Assembly (NCBI GenBank): GCA_001179505.1
Contig: CDMY01000908.1
Location: 200,835 to 240,671 of the forward strand
Reading direction: 5' to 3'
DNA: 39,837 nt
Source of the DNA: Vitrella brassicaformis
Taxonomy: Eukaryota; Sar; Vitrellaceae
In this document: positions 11,874-22,548 of the stretch, one piece after another
Layout: each line of letters starts with the position of its first letter
How positions within the stretch are numbered: the first letter of the stretch is position 1
The notes under the pieces: generated by a model
Seen by the model: the letters and a program-made list of their open reading frames with translations, nothing else
What the model was told of the DNA's origin: nothing
Database searches by the model: none
Made by a program: the position numbers and the translations under genes

Positions 11874-12667
11874 TCACTCACTGGGTTTGAATTTCTTGTC
11901 TGCCATCTCGTCCTTTCTCATGGGCATGGTGTCGATCTTGGCCATTATCTCCTTGGCGAAGTCAATGGGCAGACTGCCGGCCGCCTTAACGCTGCCGTCG
12001 TAGCCCACCAATGCCCACTGATGGGGCTTCTTGCCGTCATCTGCACACGCACACACACACACAGAGAGAGAGACCACCAATGCATTCAATGTGTGAAGGG
12101 TTTTCTCACAGCCATCCATTCTGACCGTTTCTGAGGTATATTGCGGTGATTTTGTCGGCGCTTGACGCGAACCAGACGCAGTCGAAGGTCTTCTGCAGCT
12201 TCACCTGGTCCGCACTCGGCAGCGCCACCACAAACTGCACATTGCGCTCCTTCAGCTGCACACAGACACACCACACACAGGATACATGCACACACCACCC
12301 ACATGCCACCCATTCGGGTCTGTCTGCACCAGCCAGTGCACTGCACCCACACTGACACTGTCACTTACATCCTCTTCTATTTTGGCGGCAGCGTCGAGTG
12401 CGGCCTGCACTTCCGCCAGGCTGCCCTGAATGACGATAGGGCGGTACCGCCACCTCGTCTCCCCCACGAAATCAACAGGCTCGCCTGGCCGATAGACAAC
12501 ACACACACACACACAGAGAAACGTATTGGTGCGGAAGCAGCAACAGAGAGAGCCCGCCAGCAAGTTGGTCCCTCACCTGTTCCTCCGCGGCGCATTCCAA
12601 AGCCAAGCGCCATTGAAACCACACTCAGCACCACACAGGCAGCGAGCACCGACCCAAAGGGACGCAT
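11874..12667 (-). CDS. Protein with secretory leader, 167 aa, unknown function
   Basis: Exons 12667-12577, 12484-12369, 12255-12126 and 12040-11874 sum to 504 nt with exact phase closure. The leader MRPFGSVLAACVVLSVVSMA is a typical signal peptide or signal anchor. The mature part has an alternating beta/alpha pattern: YRPIVIQGSLAEVQAALDAA, LKERNVQFVVALPSAD, FDCVWFASSADKITAIYLRN, WALVGYDGSVKAAGSLP. This resembles the spacing of thioredoxin-like or small alpha/beta folds, but there is no CXXC pair and I would not assign a family. The C terminus is charged and Met-rich (MPMRKDEMADKKFKPSE) without an ER-retention KDEL. Plastid targeting is possible in an alga with a secretory-derived plastid. 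A TGAGCTCGC element sits about 40 bp upstream of the start codon. Confidence 0.8.
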
Positions 12668-12704
12668 TTTCTGTTTGTTTTGGCGAGAGAAGGCGGGCGA
12701 GCTG

Positions 12705-12716
12705 TTGAGCTCGCGA
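12705..12716 (-). promoter_or_regulatory. TGAGCTCGC element upstream of the 11874-12667 gene
   Basis: TTGAGCTCGCGA, 38-49 bp upstream of the minus-strand ATG at 12667. A related AAGCTCGCACC lies at about 12731. Role inferred from recurrence. Confidence 0.35.
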
Positions 12717-13014
12717 CCCAAAGAGGGTAAAAAGCTCGCACCGAGAGGAGTGACGTGGATCCCAAAATGGGCGCCAAGATGCTCATTTTAAGTGTGGTTT
12801 CAAGCCCATTGAATGAGTCCGCAAGCTGATCGTTCATTGGTGGTGCGTCGGATACTCCAGGACCAGAGGTAACGCTCCTTACCACAATCTCACACACAGC
12901 ACTTACAGGTGCGCCACGATTGTCTGTGTGTATATGTTGCGTCGTTGCAGACCCCTCCCCGCCCCTCCTTCCCCCGTTTCCCCCTCTCACCCTCAGAGTT
13001 TGCGAGGCAGCGCC

Positions 13015-15698
13015 ATGGCACCCCGACCCGACACTCTGCTGCACGACAGCGGCGCCCATGCGGCCGCCGGACACGCCAGTGCACTCTTAGAACAACAGTA
13101 AGCTGCCAGCCAAGGGTTATGGTGTGGGCCAAGGGTCATGGGGTGTGTGTGTGGTGTGCAGGAGTGTGTGCGCGCCTCCGTGTGTGGTAGGGGTGAGCGT
13201 GAGCGCGGCGCTAGTACTCATCTGCGTGGTGCTGGCCCTCTCGTGCTGGCTGTCGAAAAAGTTCCTCATCAGCGTCATCAAGGCTAGGTGTGTCTGCTAT
13301 AGAGATGCACACACAAAGGGGGGTCGGGTCGCTTGATTGAGAGGACTGACGTTCATTCTCTGTGTGTGGTCGGTGTGTCTGTGTCTGTGTGGTGTGTCAG
13401 GAACGCGATGTTTCGCTGCTTCTACCAGCGTGTGTTGAAGCCGCACTTCTTCAGAATGGACCCCGAAAAGTGCCACGAACTCGCCATCAAATCGGTGTGC
13501 CGGCACACACACACACACACACACACACACAACACACAACACACAGCAAGGCATACACACACATCTCCCTCCCTGCCTGCCTGCATCTGCGTGTCTGTGT
13601 TTGTCTGTCGGTAGGGCAAGGTGCTGGGCGCGACGTCGTTCACTCGCGGCACTGTGGGGGTGCAGTTCGGCGCGCCGCACCTCAAGGAGCTCGAGCAGAC
13701 GATCCAAGGGGTGGTGTTCCCCAACTGCGTGGGCCTGGCTGCCGGCTTCGACAAGAACGCTGACCTCATCAAACTGATGCCGCACGTGGGCTTCGGCTTT
13801 GAAGAGGTTGGTTCGATCACTGGCCGTCCGTGTGAGGGCAACCCCAAGCCGCGTGTGTGGCGGCTGCCGCAGAGCGAATCGCTGCAGATATGGTATACAG
13901 GACACACATGGGGGGCTCACCACAGCATGCACACAGACGATATGTAGGCACATGTGTTGTCATGATGTCTGTCAGGTTTGGCCTGTGCAACGACGGAGCG
14001 GAGAAAATCGCCCAGCGGTGAGCTGCAAGTCTTCACTGAGTGTGTTGGCTTCAACGCACGTGTCCATGTGTGTCTTTGTGTGTGTGGGTGCAGGTTGCGC
14101 GTCAACCACCCGCACCTGCTGCGATCCAACATGACCAAATCCATGGACAAGGGCGGCAAGAACGGTCGGTACACACCCCACACCCCCACCCTCCCTCCCC
14201 TCACGCACACACACATGCACACATTCGCGTGTTCATGTCTGCCTGTCTGTATACGTGTGGGTGTGTGCGTGTGTTGTGGTCCCTCCCTCATCCACCAGGC
14301 CGTCGTCAGGCCCCCCCGTTTGTGACGGGCATATCCATCGCCAAGACCAACTGCCGCGAGACGGTGGAGGAGCACGTCGGCATACAGGACTATGTGCAGG
14401 TGACCAACCACATCCGTCCATCCATCCACTGTGGTTGGCATGTTGACATAGATCATATGTGTGTGTGTGTGTGTGTGTGCAGGCGTATCGTGAGTTGCTG
14501 GATGTGGGCCACTACTGGGCCATCAACGTGTCCTGCCCCAACGTGTATCAGGACAACGGCAGACAGCCATTCACAGAGCCGGAACCTCTGGACAAACTGC
14601 TCACCGCCCTCAGAGGTACGTCTGTCTGTCTGTCTGCCTGTGTGTGTGTCAGCAGCACACCATCGATACACACGTATGGGTGGTTGGATGATATGACTGT
14701 GTGCAGGTGTTCACGAGTTCGACCGGCCCACGTTTGTGAAGATCGGGCCCGACCTCAGCAGCCAGCAAGTCGACGGCATCATCGACGTACCCACACACGC
14801 ACATATGCCAACACAAAGACGCATGTGTGCTCGCTTTGGTACAGGTGTGTCTGCGTCACGGCGTGACGGGCATGATCATCAGCAACCTCACCAAGAAGCG
14901 AGAGGGCAACACACACATACACGAGGTAAGTGGGTGGGTGAGGGAGACAAACCAAACAAACAACACAACACACACCGTCGGTCGTGCAGGAGGATCTGCT
15001 AGGCGGGAAGCTGCCGTACCTAGGAGGGCTGAGCGGCAAAGTTGTAGAGGTACGCCACGCGCCGCAGACGCCTTCACACAGAAGCCTTCACACAGAAGCA
15101 TCCTCACACATACGCACCCTCTCGCTGTGTTTGTCGGCCCGCCACGACCGAACGATCTGCTGTTTCAGGATTTGACGAACCAGCTGATTCGCTACGTGTA
15201 CGCCAAAAGCGGGGGCAAGCTGGTCATCGTCGGGGTGGGCGGCGTCTTCACAGCGGAGGATGCCTACCGGAAGATCCGCAACGGCGCGTCGCTGGTGCAG
15301 CTCATCACCGGCATGATCTACAGGGTGCGTGTGTGAGTGTGCACATCAGCATCACGGCACACCACATGCCCACACACATTTCTCTCTCCCTGTTTTGTTG
15401 GTTTGTGCAGGGGCCCCAGCTGATCAGCGACATAGTAGTTGGCCTGTCCGACCTGCTGGCCAAGGACGGATTCACACACATCTCACAGGCCGTCGGGGCT
15501 GACGTCAAACAGGTCCGCACACGCACACACACACACACACGCCCCCCACACACATGTTGGCATCTCTGTATGTGGTGTATGCAGGCTGGCGAGGGTATCA
15601 AGGGTGACAGCCCGGCGCTGCAGGTGGCTCAGCGGCAGCGCATGGGATTGGTGGAGAAGGACACGCAGGAAACCGACTCCTTCATCGTCACCAGCTAG
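13015..15698 (+). CDS. Membrane-anchored dihydroorotate dehydrogenase (class 2 layout), 506 aa
   Basis: Oxidises dihydroorotate to orotate in pyrimidine synthesis, normally passing electrons to quinone at the mitochondrial inner membrane. Fourteen exons (13015-13097, 13162-13287, 13401-13494, 13615-13892, 13976-14017, 14094-14164, 14299-14399, 14483-14615, 14707-14786, 14845-14925, 14990-15049, 15169-15324, 15411-15512, 15585-15698) total 1521 nt with all phases closing. A hydrophobic anchor lies near residues 42-60. Class 2 features follow: DPEKCHELAIK, LAAGFDKNADL (Lys148), EEVGSITGRPCEGNPKPRVWRLP, FVKIGPDL, GGLSGK, VGVGGVFTAEDAYRKIRNGASLVQL. The active-site loop reads NVSCPN (Cys283), where class 2 enzymes have Ser (SSPN) and class 1 enzymes have Cys. 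The usual YGFNN/S region is altered to WFGLCNDG. A polar C-terminal tail of about 30 residues follows ADVKQ. It may be a divergent paralogue rather than the housekeeping enzyme. Confidence 0.9.
13504..13530. repeat. (CA)n microsatellite in DHODH intron 3
   Basis: Perfect CA dinucleotides immediately after the donor of the intron 13495-13614. Confidence 0.9.
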
Positions 15699-16206
15699 CA
15701 GCCACACAATTGACCATCCGTGCGTGTGCAAGGTGGCATAGGATGGCATCGTCGCTGGTCGACGACGGAACGGACGAATTCAGTGACTGACAGTGCTGAT
15801 GTGGATGGATGTGGGTGTGGAAGGCCGAGAGAAGAGAGCACTGTTTTGCTTTTTTGCCTTGGGGGTCAAATCAAGGAGGGTCGTCTTTTTTCAGTCATCT
15901 CTCTGTCTGCAGTGAGTGATGGCAGTGAATTTGTCACAGTGTCCATGTGCACGTACGTGTGAGGGTGAGTGTGCCTACTGGCAAGGGTGTGGACTGAGGG
16001 GAGATGATTTTGCAGCCATGCCATCTGTGTGTATGCGAGTGTGTGGCTTTGACGCAGTGGCTACGCCGCTGCGCTCATCGCATGCACGAGTCCCTGTACA
16101 TAAGACCCCGACTTGATATGCAATTGCATGCATTCATTGATGGAGAGGCAATTCAATGCATTTGTTTGTCAAGTAGACCGTCTGTCCCTTGGCATGATGG
16201 GCAGAA

Positions 16207-16243
16207 GAAGCTCTCGGATATAAAGTGTAGGCAACGATCTGAT
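16207..16243 (-). repeat. Dispersed short element, copy A
   Basis: Shares a pattern with copies at 20167-20200 and 23078-23113: AGCT, then GATATAAA or GATGTAAA, then AGGCA(A/G)C. All three are in the same orientation. Read on the minus strand, copy C is a coding exon start of the CNOT1-like gene, so A and B may be coding relics. Confidence 0.45.
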
Positions 16244-16570
16244 CACACCACAACCACACACAACAGCCAGCAACTCTATCTCTCAGCAACAAAGAGCCTT
16301 CTGCCAGGGCAGCAGCTTTCTCTTTATCTGTCACGCCATCAGTCAACGCAGCCTTCTCTGCAACAACATCAGATGCACTGCCTCTGACTGGGGGCCATGG
16401 GGGCCATGGAGACGGCTCAGCGCGCAGTTTTGACCGTGTTTCTGACGCTCTCCGCTCGTCGCACTGGTGCTTGGAAGATGCTGTGCGGGGGAGAAGCCTT
16501 GGAGTGGTCCGCAACAAATGTGATTCATTCAGTGTAAATCTGCAAAAGGTGTGGGCCGAGTGGTGGGCGC

Positions 16571-16603
16571 CTTCCCTTCCCTTCCCTTCCCTTCCCTTCC
16601 CTT
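16571..16603. repeat. (CCCTT)n array
   Basis: About six CCCTT units. Further CCCTT/CCCTC pyrimidine tracts occur at 16739-16800 and 16886-16918 upstream of the kinase ATG at 16930. Confidence 0.85.
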
Positions 16604-16929
16604 CGGTTCCGCAATTCTCTCCGCTTTCGCGCTGTTTTCCTGCAGACAAGCAACCTTTGCTCAATATTGCCAGAGTGTCTTCGATTGCCACGCGCCTTGT
16701 TGCTGTGACTGAGACTCAGTTGCTGCCTTACTTGCTGCTTCCCTTCCCTTCCCTCCCCTCCCTCCCTCCCTCGCCGCCCAGCCCCTCCCCTCCCCTCACA
16801 GCGCCTTCAAGGACGCTGCTTTGCTGATTTCTTGCCACGCCTTGTTGCCGTGACTGAGACTGAGTCTCAGTGACTCTTCCACGCTGCCCTTCCCTCCCCT
16901 TCCCTCCCCTCCCCTCCCTGCCGACCGCA

Positions 16930-19900
16930 ATGGCAGCCAACGGCGCCTTGCCCGACCCCCTGATGGCCAAGCTGCACCTTCCACGGCCACACCCAAGTTC
17001 CCTCCCAACCGTGGCCGATAATGAGCCCCTCGATGTCTACATGGAAAGATGCCACCTGTACGCCATGGCCGTCGACGACATGTGCTCAAGCAGCCCGCGG
17101 GCTTTCAACAGGTCATGGTGTGGGAGGCGGGCCGCCCAGCGATGGAGACGAAGCGCTGGGGACGCACAAGATTTGCTGGAGGACCTCGAGGAGGTGGCCC
17201 AATTCCGCCAGCGGTTGCTGGACGAGGCGCGGCATCAGGGCGTCCGCATCGTGGGCAGGGACGAATACAGAGGGTGCTCGGAGATAGCCGTGCTGTACGA
17301 CAGACCCGGCGTGTGCGAGGTGCTCCAGGTCCGCGACCAGGGTGGAAACCTGAAGACCATGAAATGGATGAAAGACGACGACCTGGAGCCCTGGCAGGAG
17401 CCATTCCAGGACAGCAGCTGGCGCAGGCCAATGGTGTGGGTCACCAACGAAGGTATGATGTCTGTAGGAAGACAGAAGTGATAGCGACTTCTGTCTGTCT
17501 ACTTCTGGCCCGTCTGTCTTTCCCTCTGCGTGTGTGTATGTGTGTTTGCATCAGCCATCAACCTGTCCAAGCTCAGTCACCCCAACATCATCGGCTGCGA
17601 GGGCATGATGCTAAACAACGGCGTCACTGCCCTCTTCATGCCGTACATACACGGCCGCAGCCTGGACAAGATGGTGACAAAGCACCTGCCCACCTCTTTC
17701 TACCTCCATATCGCCAAGCAGATCCTGTCGGCCCTTGCGTACATGCATTCGCAGCAGTGTGTGCACAGGGACATAAAACCCGGTAAGTATCGAGCCCGCG
17801 CAGTCAGCAGGCACGAGTCAATGCGTCAACGTGTCTTATGCGAATGTCTGTGCGTGTCCCTGTCAGACAACATCTTAGTCGAGGACGGCACAAACAAGGT
17901 GTACGTGATCGATTTCGCCTCGGCTGCGTTCCTGAACGGGTCGGCGGGGGTTGAGTTGGGAGCGGGCTTCACAAAGGAGTATGCCCCGCCGGAGGTTAGA
18001 GAGTCAGCAAACAGGAGCCTGCTGCCACCCGCACAGGCCGGCTTCCCCAATGTCTCCCAGCCGCCCCAGCAGCAGCAGCAGCAGCAGCAGCGCCGCTCTC
18101 CGTCCGTGGTGGACAAATCAATGGACATCTTTGGCGTGTGCGTGACCCTGGCTGAGTTGTGGGTTGGGGAATGGTTTTGCATCCAAGGGGGGGGTATGAA
18201 AGACACGGCGTTCATGCCGCTGTCGATCCCGGGTCCACTCGGCAAACTCATTACTCAGGGACTTTCATCCAACCCTAACGAGCGCCCCACTGCCGACGAG
18301 CTGCTGAAGGCCGCCATGAGGACAAAGGACAGAGGGCTTCAGGTTAGCTTCAACAAGAAAACAGAGACACTCGTGAGCCGACGTGCGTGCACCCGCCTTT
18401 CTGTGTGGCTATTTTAGGTCCAGAGGATGTGGCAGCAGGCCGAGGAGGAGATCGAAGAAGCGGACAAGGAAATTCTAGACGTACGCCACAAATGTGGCGA
18501 ACTGAAATTCCGGCTGGAGGCTATTGAGCGGGGACAACACGCGGCACTGGAAGAGTTGCAGGGTGAGAGCAGAAATGGATAAAATGCGTACAGGAGGCAG
18601 TCCGACGCACTGAGACACACGCATGTGCGTCAGGCGCACATCCCTGCCCACCTTTGTGTTTATTTGTCACCTCCAGGTGTGGTAGGTGGGCTGCGCCAGG
18701 AGTTGTCGGAGGCGAAGGAGGCTGCGCAGATGGCACAAGAGGAAGCCAATCAATTCATACAGGACAAAAAGGTCAATCAGCAAACAACCAAAAATGTCAC
18801 GCTCATCCATGCCAGGAGGATCTCAAAGAAACAAACGTGTGTTGCGCCCGCATACAGGATTTGGCAGCTGAGTGTGCACGCCTGCGCGCCAGGAACGGCG
18901 AGCTGCTGGCCGCCAACACAGCTCTCGAGGGTGAGACAGTAGCTAGATACACGAATGCACAGGACGACGGCTGGCTGACTTGCCGGCTTGGTCAGCATTC
19001 ATTCCTGATCGTCTGGCTTGTATCATCCTCAGAAGCCCGTCAGGGTTTTGAAAAGGAGGCGAACCAGGCACAGGGTAAGACAGAACCGGATAAAATGGAT
19101 ACACAAGCACTGAGACACGTGCATGTGCTTCAGGTGCACTCTTGGCGTGACAGGACGATCTCCAAGAGACAGGGAAGGAGAAAGCTGCTGCCTTGGCGCA
19201 AAAGGCTCGGATGGAAGGTGCGCACTTCGCAGGGGACCATGCACATCCCTGCCCGCCTTTGTGGTTATTTATTACCTTCAGCTGCGGTAGGTGAGCTGCG
19301 CCAGGAGTTGTTGGGGGCGAGAGAGGCTGTGCAGATGGCACTAGAGGAATCCAATCAATACAGACAAAACAAAAAGGTCAAGCAGCAAACAACCAAAAAT
19401 GTCGTGCCCATCAATCCACAACGCATACGGAGTCTCCCTTCCTTCCTGTGTTACCTGCATACAGGATTTGGATGTCGAGCATGCTCGTGTGTGTAGTGAG
19501 AATGGCGAGCTGCTGGCCGCCAAGAAGGCTTTAGAGGGTGAGACATGCACCAATCCATAAGGCTGTTGACCGACTGATCACCAACGGTCGTCCTCAGACG
19601 GTCGCAAGCGGTTCGAGGCGGGATGCAGCGACAACCAGGCCCAGTTGCGAGCACGTGTTGCCGCGCTGCAAAATGAGAAGCAGGTAAGAGGACATGCACG
19701 CATCCGCTTCTCGTCACGCATCCTTGCGGTATGTGTCAGGCTGTCGAGTCAAAAGGGAAGGTCGGCCCACCCACAGCTAAGAAGAGTACGGACAGAGAAG
19801 CAGCCACGAAGAGAAAGGGGCGGAGTGGAGCTCCAGAAACCACCCAGGAGTGCACTTTCAAGCCGCGGATATGCAACAAAGCTACGGAGAAGATGACGAG

Positions 19901-20037
19901 AGGCCGTAACCCAAAGGTCAGCAACCCAGCAACAACGGATAGATCACATCAGTCCGCAATGTTTGGATGTCGGTTTGCAGAACGTCTTCGACAGACTATA
20001 TGGGCTGGCGCAACAGAAACGAAAGATCAAATCATGA
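16930..20037 (+). CDS. Protein kinase with polyQ loop and coiled-coil tail, about 689 aa
   Basis: Exons 16930-17452, 17555-17782, 17867-18342, 18418-18562, 18677-18771, 18858-18930, 19033-19074, 19282-19376, 19465-19537, 19598-19683, 19740-19916 and 19981-20037 close in phase (2070 nt). No canonical Gly loop is visible; KTMKWM is the best candidate for the VAIK strand. The catalytic loop is HRDIKPDN (Asp247). The metal-binding motif is DFA (Asp266) instead of DFG, and APE reads PPE. MDIFGVCVTLAELW is subdomain IX. A CAG-encoded polyQ run lies between PPE and subdomain IX. After about residue 409 the protein is coiled coil (RMWQQAEEEIEEADKEIL; LRQELSEAKEAAQM), then a basic tail ending CTFKPRICNKATEK and NVFDRLYGLAQQKRK. 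A sequence at about 19162-19220 looks like another coiled-coil exon but does not fit the phase; skipping it keeps the frame. Substrate unknown. Confidence 0.85.
17419..17906 (+). repeat. Source-like arm of the inverted duplication (kinase exons 1-3 part)
   Basis: Nearly identical to the reverse complement of 22549-23035. The 228-nt exon 2 differs at one base by eye, and the following intron is equally conserved. The arms begin in exon 1 near GGCGCAGGCCAATGG and end in exon 3 after AACAAGGTGTAC. Confidence 0.92.
18069..18092 (+). repeat. (CAG)n trinucleotide run encoding polyQ
   Basis: About eight CAG codons inside kinase exon 3, located between the PPE motif and subdomain IX. Confidence 0.9.
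18563..18935 (+). repeat. Internal tandem duplication, unit 1 (exons 5-6 of the kinase)
   Basis: Intron, coiled-coil exon 18677-18771, intron and exon 18858-18930. It aligns with 19075-19545 across introns as well as exons, for example GCAAACAACCAAAAATGTC in both following introns. Confidence 0.85.
19075..19545 (+). repeat. Internal tandem duplication, unit 2
   Basis: Second copy of the module at 18563-18935. It carries an extra segment of about 100 bp (near 19142-19240) containing the coiled-coil-like reading DDLQETGKEKAAALAQKAR bounded by AG and GT, absent from unit 1. Confidence 0.82.
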
Positions 20038-20614
20038 GACATGTACGGTGATAGGCATGTGAAGACCTCTGTGCGGTGCTGTATATGGCATGTGGGATTT
20101 GATGAATTGACATATGAGATCCATACACGCAAACAGTCTCATCTGATTGAATCCGCAATATCGAAACAGAGCTTTGAGATATAAAATGCAGGCAGCGAGA
20201 GAATGCAGCCTCTCGAAGATTGCCTGCACTTGTACAAGGCAATGAAGCTGCCTTTGCTATTCTGCGCAGACATTCAAGGCACGCTACCCTGCAAGACGCT
20301 GCATCTGGTTTTAGATACACACAGAGGGGATAAGAGACACCACACACAGTGCACTGGCAAGTGAGTGGACATCGGTGTCAGCAGACGCACCTGCTGCGGC
20401 GTATTTGTAAGACACGGAAACCATGAAGACGAATCACCACCACACATGTCTCACGGCTGAATCACTTCTTCTGTTTGGCCAGCCCATACAGTCGATCAAA
20501 GACGTTCTGCAAGCAGACATTCAAAGGTGTTGCTTAGTGATACGTCTCTATTGGCTGGCTGCAGGTACTCACCTTTGCATCGCGACCCCTTGGGTTGCTG
20601 TATTGGCTCGTGGC
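20038..20614. other. Convergent intergenic region
   Basis: Between the stops of the intact kinase and its decayed paralogue. It contains dispersed element copy B and no supported gene. Confidence 0.55.
20167..20200 (-). repeat. Dispersed short element, copy B
   Basis: AGAGCTTTGAGATATAAAAT then GCAGGCAGC. The closest relative is copy C at 23078-23113 (AGAGCTTTCAGATGTAAAAT then ATAGGCAGC). Adjacent minus-strand reading is open for about 60 codons but has no start or splice support. Confidence 0.5.
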
Positions 20615-22548
20615 TCACATGTTGGGTTGCTGTCCGGCGAATCCCTGCCCCGGGCCGCCGGCCCCGAAGGCGCCCTGGCCAGGGAAGTTGCCGTAGCCCC
20701 GCATGCCCTGGGGGGTGGGGCCGCCGCCCATGCCCATGCCCATGCCGCCGCCCATGCCGCCCATGCCCATGCCGCTGCCCACCCTCAACCTGTCCATGTC
20801 ACCTGCAAAAGGGCGCGAGAGAGACACCTGCAAAAGTAGAACGACGTGCGTGTCTCTCTCGCGCACCTTCCTTCTGCTGCAACTGCCTTGTCAGCTCAGC
20901 CACCTGCCGCTGAGACGCTGAAAATTCGTCTAACACACATTCACATGCCCGTATTCACTGTATTCGGCACTGGCTCACCTTGCAGCTCTTCGATGGTTGC
21001 CTGTTGCTGGCTGCTCTCTCGTTCGAGAGACTCCATCCGGAATTTATCTTCGCCACGTTTGCGGCGGAGGTCCAAGATTTCCTGGTCCGCTTCATCGATT
21101 TCCTGCTCGGCCTGCTGCCACATTCGGTGCACCTAAAGTAGCCACACAGACAGGTGCGTGCATGCGAACCCGCCAGAGACAAGCAGATTTCAAGCACGTC
21201 TACACGAACATCTGGGTTGACCACCCTGTTTGCGGCGTTGAGCAGCTCCTGTGCCGTCGGCCTGTCCTGGGGGGCCGCTGTGATGCCTCGCGTGACGAGC
21301 GGGCCGAGCGGGCGGGGCAAAGAGAGGGGCAGGAAGGCTGTGTTCTTCACACCGCCGCCGCTTAGCGAAAACCACTCTCCCAACCACAGCTCGGCGAGGA
21401 TAACACACGCCCCAAACACATCCATCGACTTATCAACGACGGCGGGAGGGCCCGCCTGGTGCTGCGGCGGCTGCTGGGGGACGTTGGGAAAGCCGGGCTG
21501 GGCAGGCGGCAGGAGGTTGGTGTTGGCCGACTCCTAGTGGCACTCGGGCAGCATGTACTCCCTTCTATATCCTGTCTCCAGCTCCACGCCCCTCGCCCAC
21601 CGATGAATGCTGCTGTCCCGAAGTCAATGAGGTACACCTTGTTTGTATCGTCTTCCAGCGGTATGTTATCTGACAGATGGAGACATACAGGCATACACAG
21701 AGACTGTGTGTATGCATGTCTCTTGTGCACCTGCTTGATGCGCTTCACACCTACCTGGCTTGATGTATTCGCCTGAGTGCATGTAGACAAGGGCCGATAG
21801 CACTTGCTTGGCGATAGCAACGAACAGACAGACCGACATCCGCTTCTTGACCAGCTTCTCAAGGCTTTGGGCTTTCAGTATGGGTAGACAATTGCGTTTA
21901 GCCCATCGTCAAGCATCAGCCCCTCACAAGGAAGGATGTTGGGTTGGCTGAGCCTCGACAAATTGACGGCTGACAACACACACACACAACACACGTACAA
22001 ACACACACACATGGACAGAGAGGAAGAGAGAGACCATGACTGAACAGCGCTATTGTGTTTCGGCCTTGCCACGTCCACCGTATCCATACCTTCCACAGTG
22101 GTCCAGGCCATTGGTTGCCGCCATGTTCTTCCCCGAAACGCCCGGCGCCACGGCCTTACGTCCTTGTCGTCGGCGATTCTCACAGTCTTCAGGCCGTCGC
22201 TCGTGTCCCGAGCTTTGAGCACCTCGGACACCCCTGGTCACTTGTAGAGGACCTGCACGGTCCTGTATTGCTCGTATTCAGCCCGGCCGATGATGCGCAG
22301 CCCCTCTTGCTGTGCCTCGCGGCGAGCATCAGCTGGCGGAAACGGCCTAGCTCTGCCAGATCTTAAAGCAGGTTCTCCGCTGCTTCTGGGCTCAGGCGCC
22401 ACCTTGACGCAGCTCGCCGGCCAGCCCATGAGTTGGTGAAGTCGTGCAGAGTCCTTGGGCAGAAGTCGTCAGCGAACATGGCGTACTGGTGGGCTCGGCC
22501 GAGGAAGACATCGAGCGGTTCGTCATGGGCCACGGTGGGCAGTAGACC
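20615..22548 (-). pseudogene. Decayed paralogue of the 16930-20037 kinase
   Basis: It follows the intact kinase exon by exon: VAHDEPLDVFLGRAHQYAMF matches its N terminus, then the AVNLSRLSQPNILPCEG, DNIPLEDDTNKVYLIDFGTAAF, MDVFGACVILAELW and HRMWQQAEQEIDEADQEIL regions. Disabling changes visible in the sequence are: a TAA replacing a Glu codon at ENLL*DL; a frameshift before EAQQEGLRIIG; a TGA at VLYK*PGVSEVL; a frameshift after the IVYPY region; loss of the HRD segment (MHSGEYIKP); and a TAG before ESANTNLL. The DFG motif is intact (DFG, unlike DFA in the working copy). The last exons (coiled coil, then a Gly/Met-rich tail GSGMGMGGMGGGMGMGMGGG and stop at 20615) are open, so a truncated product from the 3' half cannot be excluded. 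The 5' end is fused to the fragment at 22549-23035. Confidence 0.85.

Larger units (their letters stand above)
15699..16929. other. Intergenic region between DHODH and the kinase gene
   Basis: No gene supported. It contains one copy of a short dispersed element (16207-16243), a CCCTT/CCCTC pyrimidine run and two similar blocks (GACTGAGACTCAGTTGC at about 16707 and GACTGAGACTGAGTCTC at about 16853), each followed by a CCCTTCCC tract. It should hold the kinase promoter and 5' UTR. Confidence 0.5.

Noticed and set aside
17611-17814. 67-codon frame on the minus strand, repeated exactly at 22632-22835
   Set aside because: Its exact duplication is explained by the inverted kinase copy. It is antisense to kinase exon 2 and not an independent gene.
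20423-20839. Plus-strand frame with His-Ala repeats
   Set aside because: Antisense of the Gly/Met-rich tail exon of the decayed kinase.
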